Positions 5,088 to 7,298 of a stretch of 7,298 nt of DNA are shown here, in pieces. Position numbers and translations under genes: made by a program. Under the pieces are notes generated by a model. It saw only the letters and a list, made by a program, of their open reading frames with translations. It was not told where the DNA came from and ran no database searches. The stretch comes from Gammaproteobacteria bacterium (GTDB lineage: Bacteria; Pseudomonadota; Gammaproteobacteria; Comchoanobacterales; Comchoanobacteraceae). The stretch's first letter is position 1, and every line of letters starts with the position of its first letter. The stretch covers positions 1 through 7,298 of the forward strand of contig JAURNZ010000057.1 in assembly GCA_030829925.1 (NCBI GenBank). Direction: 5' to 3'.

Positions 5088-7298
5088 TTATGACTCCAAT
5101 AATTTTTGAATTAAATGTTTCTGTGTATTGAGACGATTTAATTTTTCTTGGTTTATGGTTAAATTATTTTGTGCTTCTTCAACCAAATGACTGGGTGCAT
5201 GATTGACAAAATTAGGGTTACCTAATTGCTGTTCTAGTTTAGAAACATCCTTGGATACTTTGTCAAAAACTTTATCAATACGTTTTAATTCTAAATCAGC
5301 ATCAATTAAACCTTTCAGAGGTATGTCAATTTGCATGGTTTCAAGTAAAGCGCTCGCTGAGATTTTTTCAGGTGTTTCAACCCACTGAATATGATTGGCT
5401 TTACAAAGGTGTTTAATCCATTGTTCAGCTTTCTCAAAATGATGTCTATCTAACTCAGTCCCTTTAGATAATTGAACATCAATGCGTTTATCTGGTGATA
5501 TATTGCCTTCACTGCGAATATTCCTCACTTGTGTTACAAGCGACTTTGCCCAGTCAATTTCCTTAACACTAAGCATGTCATCTTGAGCAATCGGATAGGG
5601 TGCCTGCGTGAGCATCCCTTGGTTTGGTAATCCCAACCTTGTGCTAATTTCTTTCCATAGCGTCTCAGTAATGAAAGGCATTAACGGATGCAATGCATGC
5701 AATAATTGGTTCATGACATATAAGGCACACGCATATGGGTGTTGCTTATGTTGCGTATCTTGAACTTTTAGCATTTCTAAATACCAGTCACAAAAATAAT
5801 GCCATGTGAAGTCGTACCAAGTTTTAGTGAATAGATCAAAACGATAAGCATTGAGATGATCGGTTGCTAAGCGCAAGTGTCTATTGAACTCACTTAAAAT
5901 CCATTGATCAATGATGTTGCTTTTAGCAATATCAAAGGTTATTTGAGACTCATTATCTGTTTGCATCATCAAGAAACGACATGCATTCCAAAGTTTGTTA
6001 CAGAAAAACTTATATCCTTTCAGTTGTTCCATATGGATACGTATATCTCTTCCTTGCGTGCATGCTGAAGCATAACACATTCTTAATGCATCTGTACCAT
6101 GAGCTTCAATGCCATTGGGGAAGTGCTTTTTAGTTTTTTTAGTAATGGCCTCTGCTAATTTAGGTTGCATCATGCCATAGGTTCTTTTTTGAATAAGTGT
6201 TTCTAAATCAATGCCATCCACAAGGTCCAATGGATCAATGACATTACCTTTAGACTTTGACATTTTATCACCTTGTTCATCTCTAACAAGACCATGCAAA
6301 AAGACTTGTTTAAAAGGTACTTCTCCTGTGAGGTGTAATGACATCATGATCATACGTGTTACCCAGAAAAATAAAATATCATAGCCTGTGATTAATAAAT
6401 CTGTTGGAAAATACGTTTTGAAACGTTCTGGGTCTTCCTGAAAACCTAAAGTTGCAAGCGGGTACAATGCTGATGAAAACCAAGTATCAAGCACATCTTC
6501 ATCTTGGGTCAATGTGACTGAGTCATCAAGTTTGTATTTGGTTCTGATTTCAGTTTCACTGTTGCCGACATAAATTTTGCCAGATTCGTCATACCAAGCA
6601 GGAATACGATGTCCCCACCATAACTGTCGACTGATGCACCAATCAGTTAGGTTGTTTAAAAAGTGTTCATAGGTTTTTTGCCAATTATTTGGTATTAACT
6701 CTATGTCATTATTTCTGACTGCATCGATTGCAGGTTTAGCGAAGCCAGTCATTTCAACAAACCATTGATTGGTTAAAAGTGGCTCAATGATGACGCCTGT
6801 TCGTTCTGCAAAAGGCACCATGTGCTTATGAGGTTTGGTCTCAATTAAATGCTCTGATGCTTCCAGTGCTGATAAAATCTTTTTGCGTGCATCTTTTGCA
6901 GTTAAACCTTGATAGTCAACGGGCACAAAATCATTTAATGTACCATCCAATGCAAGCATATTATGTTGGGGAAGATCGTGTCTTTTGCCAACCTCATAGT
7001 CATTGAAATCATGCCCAGGGGTAATTTTTAAGCAGCCTGTGCCGAAAGATTGATCAACGTAATCATCTGCGATGATGGGTATGGCTCTTTGAGCAATAGG
7101 GATAATTGCTTTTTTACCTACGAGGTGTTTATAACGTTCATCTTCAGGATGAACAGCAATGGCACTATCAGCCAGAAGTGTTTCAGGTCTTGTGGTTGCA
7201 ATCACAAGCGTATCATCACTATTTTCAACAGCATATCTAATGCTATACAAATGACCGTTCACTTCTTTATTTTCGATTTCTAAATCTGAAATAGCAGA
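5088..7298 (-). CDS. valS: Valyl-tRNA synthetase, N-terminus cut by the window edge
   Basis: Class I aminoacyl-tRNA synthetase that charges tRNA-Val with valine in the cytosol and hydrolyses misactivated threonine. The frame stays open to the last base of the window: 736 residues are present, against 951 in E. coli, so roughly 180-200 N-terminal residues, including the HIGH motif, lie outside. The visible part starts with AISDLEIENKE. It then shows the CP1 editing domain (ATTRPETLLADSAIAVHP and GCLKITPGHDFNDYEVG); the tRNA and active-site block CISRQLWWGHRIPAWY; DVLDTWFSSALYP; the KMSKS signature (6266-6252); the helical anticodon-binding domain; and a C-terminal coiled coil (roughly the last 60 residues) typical of ValRS. 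A GTG at 7262-7260 could be mistaken for a start but is an internal valine codon. queC follows after 3 nt. Promoter and upstream regulation are outside the window. Confidence 0.97.
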   Translation of the reverse strand, partial: SAISDLEIENKEVNGHLYSIRYAVENSDDTLVIATTRPETLLADSAIAVHPEDERYKHLVGKKAIIPIAQRAIPIIADDYVDQSFGTGCLKITPGHDFNDYEVGKRHDLPQHNMLALDGTLNDFVPVDYQGLTAKDARKKILSALEASEHLIETKPHKHMVPFAERTGVIIEPLLTNQWFVEMTGFAKPAIDAVRNNDIELIPNNWQKTYEHFLNNLTDWCISRQLWWGHRIPAWYDESGKIYVGNSETEIRTKYKLDDSVTLTQDEDVLDTWFSSALYPLATLGFQEDPERFKTYFPTDLLITGYDILFFWVTRMIMMSLHLTGEVPFKQVFLHGLVRDEQGDKMSKSKGNVIDPLDLVDGIDLETLIQKRTYGMMQPKLAEAITKKTKKHFPNGIEAHGTDALRMCYASACTQGRDIRIHMEQLKGYKFFCNKLWNACRFLMMQTDNESQITFDIAKSNIIDQWILSEFNRHLRLATDHLNAYRFDLFTKTWYDFTWHYFCDWYLEMLKVQDTQHKQHPYACALYVMNQLLHALHPLMPFITETLWKEISTRLGLPNQGMLTQAPYPIAQDDMLSVKEIDWAKSLVTQVRNIRSEGNISPDKRIDVQLSKGTELDRHHFEKAEQWIKHLCKANHIQWVETPEKISASALLETMQIDIPLKGLIDADLELKRIDKVFDKVSKDVSKLEQQLGNPNFVNHAPSHLVEEAQNNLTINQEKLNRLNTQKHLIQKLLES

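Noticed and set aside
7260..7262. GTG as the start of valS
   Set aside because: The frame is open to the window edge and the upstream codons encode AISDLEIENKE, a conserved ValRS segment, so this is an internal valine.
7050..7283. 77-codon plus-strand ORF inside valS
   Set aside because: Antisense shadow of the ValRS editing domain; composition follows the opposite strand's codons.

Overview
The window is AT-rich chromosomal DNA from a bacterium, most likely a low-GC gammaproteobacterium. That is inferred from protein resemblance: RadA, a CybB-type cytochrome b561, QueC and ValRS all read like gammaproteobacterial versions. For example, the ValRS fragment carries an AISDLEIENKE block very close to the one I recall from E. 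coli ValS. I cannot name the genus. No tRNA, rRNA, CRISPR, transposase or phage gene is visible.

Layout from left to right: (1) 1-112 is AT-rich non-coding DNA. (2) 113-2517 is a tightly packed minus-strand operon transcribed leftward: cytochrome b561, radA, then an unrecognised 175-residue protein. The first junction is an ATGA overlap and the second has a stop codon directly followed by a start codon. (3) 2518-2625 is a divergent promoter region. (4) 2626-4347 holds two convergent sugar-transfer genes, a GT-A/family-2-like glycosyltransferase on plus and a GT-D-fold putative glycosyltransferase on minus. Their 3' ends overlap by 27 bp. Both use non-ATG starts with good Shine-Dalgarno sequences, and both have plausible promoters of their own. 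(5) 4407-7298 is a minus-strand valS-queC pair with a 3-nt gap. valS enters from the right edge without its N-terminal part.

The housekeeping genes serve DNA recombination and repair (RadA), membrane electron transfer (b561), tRNA charging (ValRS) and queuosine precursor synthesis (QueC). The glycosyltransferase pair looks like an accessory insert between two conserved operons, probably for a surface glycan, though no acceptor or export gene is present. The most open questions are the protein coupled to radA and the specificity and origin of the glycosyltransferase pair. I see no clear new multi-gene system here.
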